DNA of 32,046 nucleotides from a virus, in the IMG/VR virus record IMGVR_UViG_3300010368_000055, positions 1-32,046 of that record; one strand, 5' to 3'. Position 1 is the first letter of the stretch. Every line of letters begins with the position of its first letter. This document shows, piece after piece, positions 30,752-32,046 of this stretch. The position numbers and the translations under genes were made by a program. The notes beneath the pieces were generated by a model that was not told where the DNA came from, searched no databases, and saw only the letters and a list, made by a program, of their open reading frames with translations.

Positions 30752-30979
30752 TCAAAACACTCTTACCAAGCCACCACTGGCTTTCCAGTTGATACGCTTC
30801 GAAGACTTCTTCTTTTTCGCCGCGGACGTACACTGTGCCATCGTTGGACGACAGGCCGGATAACCCTTGCGCTTTTCGCCCTTCTGACGACCACAGGGCT
30901 TACCAGTCTTACAGTCAACCCAACCCTTCCCGTTATTCTGGGAAAACCATTTGCGTAATGAGTTGTCCTTCTCCGCCAT
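30752..30979 (-). CDS. small basic four-cysteine protein (DUF5872-like, tentative)
   Basis: A 75-residue Lys/Arg-rich protein, SLRKWFSQNNGKGWVDCKTG then KPCGRQKGEKRKGYPACRPT and MAQC. Cysteines at 23, 29, 43 and 50 give a small metal- or disulfide-stabilised knuckle. From memory, the GWVDCKTGKPCGR and YPACRPT pattern belongs to DUF5872-type proteins found in phages and in algal giant viruses; I have not been able to check this. The C-terminus ends NWKASGGLVRVF, another Gly-Gly peptide as in neighbouring genes. High basicity suggests nucleic-acid contact or packaging in the virion. It overlaps the next upstream gene by one base (TAATG). Confidence 0.65.
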   Translation of the reverse strand: MAEKDNSLRKWFSQNNGKGWVDCKTGKPCGRQKGEKRKGYPACRPTMAQCTSAAKKKKSSKRINWKASGGLVRVF

Positions 30980-31224
30980 TAGTAGTTATTCGTCTCTTTA
31001 CGACGCCCCTCTATAACTCCGCCGCAGCCGTAAGCAACATAGCCGCCGTCCTTCATCTTCTTCTTTACAGGGCGCTTACGTTTCTTAGAAGATTCGCCCC
31101 AGTTGTCGGCTCCCACCTTTCGACACTTGGCTACCGCTCCGCTTGCGTATGCGCTGGGCCACACCTTGTACCGAGCTTTGACCTTCTTTGCGCAGGCGTC
31201 GAGCTTTTTCTTTTTCTCGGCCAT
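30979..31224 (-). CDS. small basic protein with KVKARYKVWPSAYASG motif (81 aa)
   Basis: An 81-residue protein starting MAEKKKKLDACAKKVKARYK at ATG 31224, which overlaps the previous stop by one base (TGATG); a longer frame to 31272 lies inside the preceding gene and is not needed. The core ARYKVWPSAYASGAVAKCRK, followed by GADNWG, recurs to my recollection in cyanophage and other marine phage genomes. The C-terminal part has KDGGYVAYGCGGVIEG, two Gly-Gly steps like those of its neighbours. It is strongly basic and holds three cysteines. The function is unknown; a packaged DNA-binding or assembly role is a guess. Confidence 0.65.
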   Translation of the reverse strand: MAEKKKKLDACAKKVKARYKVWPSAYASGAVAKCRKVGADNWGESSKKRKRPVKKKMKDGGYVAYGCGGVIEGRRKETNNY

Positions 31225-31457
31225 CAGTTGACCTCTCTGGCGGCTTGGATATTTGGAACGGCATCTGCCCACGGCCTATCATAACGTGCCTTTCTTGTTG
31301 TCAATTGATCAACAGCTTCGACTAAGTGATCTAGCTTTACATTTATCACTTCAGTTCGTTTGTCTACGGCGATCAAAGTAGAAACCATCCACACGATCCC
31401 TGCAGTGCAAAGTGTAACCGCGCCGCCCCAGAAAATAAGCTGTACGTTCTTGTCCAT
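31224..31457 (-). CDS. single-TM membrane protein, holin- or spanin-like candidate (77 aa)
   Basis: A 77-residue protein with one clear transmembrane segment, LIFWGGAVTLCTAGIVWMVS (about 7-26), then a short amphipathic coiled-coil stretch (TEVINVKLDHLVEAVDQLTT) and a polar end. One TM segment after a short charged N-terminus, with a following coiled coil, fits class III-type holins, inner-membrane spanins or small membrane regulators. No endolysin gene is visible next to it, and the fifth residue context shows no lipobox, so the lysis role is only a candidate. It lies inside a cluster of small basic virion-region genes. Confidence 0.6.
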   Translation of the reverse strand: MDKNVQLIFWGGAVTLCTAGIVWMVSTLIAVDKRTEVINVKLDHLVEAVDQLTTRKARYDRPWADAVPNIQAAREVN

Positions 31458-31461
31458 GTTT

Positions 31462-31707
31462 CTACCACATCTTGCACGACCAGTATCTGGCCGATAGTTT
31501 ATCTAACTTCTTTGTATCACATCCATGCCGCGCACGGAAAGACTTCCTGCGCTTGGGATCCGACTTCTTGATCTTCATGTTGGCATCGCCAAAACGAATA
31601 ATCTTCTCCTTGCCGTCCTTACAGGCCTTCACAACAGACTTCTTGCCGCCAGAAATCTGGCGCTTTGGCTTGTTGCATTTCATCTTGGACTTGTCGATCT
31701 TAGCCAT
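31462..31707 (-). CDS. small basic protein with SFRARHGCD / ARYWSCKMW motifs (81 aa)
   Basis: An 81-residue strongly basic protein: KMKCNKPKRQISGGKKSVVK then ACKDGKEKIIRFGDANMKIK, and the end RRKSFRARHGCDTKKLDKLS followed by ARYWSCKMW. Cysteines at 11, 29, 63 and 77 could form a metal knuckle. From memory, closely similar small proteins (KEKIIRFG, FRARH, YWSCKxW) occur in cyanophages and in Phycodnaviridae; unverified. The stop of the upstream structural gene overlaps its start by one base. A virion DNA-associated role is possible given its charge. Confidence 0.65.
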   Translation of the reverse strand: MAKIDKSKMKCNKPKRQISGGKKSVVKACKDGKEKIIRFGDANMKIKKSDPKRRKSFRARHGCDTKKLDKLSARYWSCKMW

Positions 31708-32046
31708 CAGAGTGGTCCCGCGTTTCGAATGTATACGATATCAAGTGCAGCCGAAACGTGCAGCTCAGAGTTAGAACTGCTACCTACGGCACGAACCTCA
31801 ATGTCAGTTTTCTCGGGAAACGACAAAGGCGTTGAGTAAGCTATTTCAGTGTGCCCGTTTTGAACGGAAAACTTATCCTGAGTTCTAAACACTCCCCCCG
31901 ACTTTTTCGCAACCAAGCTAATCGTCCCAAACTTGTTGTTTGCCTCAGTAAGACAAGTAACATCTTTTTGAAAAAGATACGCCGTATACCCAGCGGGAAC
32001 TGTCCAAACGCACATGAGAGTTTGATTCTCCCCCAGCGTTATACGA
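31707..32046 (-). CDS. partial beta-rich structural protein (right edge, N-terminus missing)
   Basis: The frame stays open from the ATG at 32015 to the end of the window, reading RITLGENQTL before MCVWTVPAGYTAYLFQ, so the gene starts outside and only its C-terminal 112 residues are here. The phrase TLGENQTLMCVWTVPAGYTA followed by FGTISLVAKKSGGVFRTQDK and PEKTDIEVRAV is a pattern I recognise from small marine phage virion proteins of about 200 residues. The ATG at 32015 is therefore unlikely to be the true start. The protein is beta-rich, probably a decoration or neck component. It is the most upstream gene of the leftward virion operon in view. Confidence 0.65.
   Translation of the reverse strand, partial: RITLGENQTLMCVWTVPAGYTAYLFQKDVTCLTEANNKFGTISLVAKKSGGVFRTQDKFSVQNGHTEIAYSTPLSFPEKTDIEVRAVGSSSNSELHVSAALDIVYIRNAGPL

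Noticed and set aside
31224-31457. Confident holin call for the single-TM protein
   Set aside because: Only one TM segment and no endolysin nearby; kept as a candidate membrane protein only.
1-32046. tRNA genes, T7-type RNA polymerase, integrase, terminase, portal, endolysin
   Set aside because: I looked for cloverleaf arms and for the characteristic motifs and found none; they may lie outside the window.

Overview
The window is a contiguous 32 kb piece of a tailed double-stranded DNA phage genome. It is most likely a short-tailed (podovirus-like) marine phage of the uncultured-virus or pelagiphage type. The evidence for this is gene content: a PolA-type replication module beside a long run of virion genes of kinds recurrent in marine podoviruses. 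These include SU10/P22-like adaptors, a tail nozzle-like protein, glycine-zipper and 'SDGEFVMT' ejection-type proteins, kelch-like repeat fibres and small Gly-Gly peptide proteins. No T7-type RNA polymerase, integrase, terminase, portal, major capsid protein or endolysin is visible. Those that exist probably lie outside the window. The host cannot be read from the sequence; a marine proteobacterium is an inference.

Left part (1-9209), DNA metabolism. A small ribbon-helix-helix-like gene is bracketed by a 9-bp inverted repeat and followed by a clear intrinsic terminator. A small unknown gene and an SNF2-type helicase run leftward. From a short divergent spacer (2012-2087) a compact, overlapping rightward operon begins: a coiled-coil protein, a putative ssDNA-binding protein with an SSB-type tail, an AEP/TOTE-type primase, an AlpA/Xis-like HTH protein, a UvrD/Rep-type helicase, a DUF6378-like protein, a family A DNA polymerase with proofreading exonuclease, and a small acidic protein. 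Together these supply priming, unwinding, ssDNA coating and synthesis. No DnaB-like or T7 gp4-like helicase is present.

Right part (9193-32046), virion and host recognition, all leftward. In transcription order it holds: a truncated structural gene at the right edge, a cluster of small basic cysteine-containing proteins and one single-TM protein, head-tail adaptors, a YadA-like fibre, three tandem paralogous kelch-like adhesin genes (18 repeats in total), two unknown genes, a 22-residue-repeat protein, a fibre gene, a tail nozzle-like protein, and finally a run of Gly/Ala/Gln-rich proteins ending in a 1335-residue internal-virion-type protein. Most neighbours touch or overlap by 1-4 bases (TAATG or ATGA), so translation is probably coupled. 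The two halves converge tail-to-tail at 9193-9209 with overlapping stop codons.

The window is almost entirely coding. No gap exceeds 300 bases. I saw no tRNA, rRNA, CRISPR array or insertion sequence.
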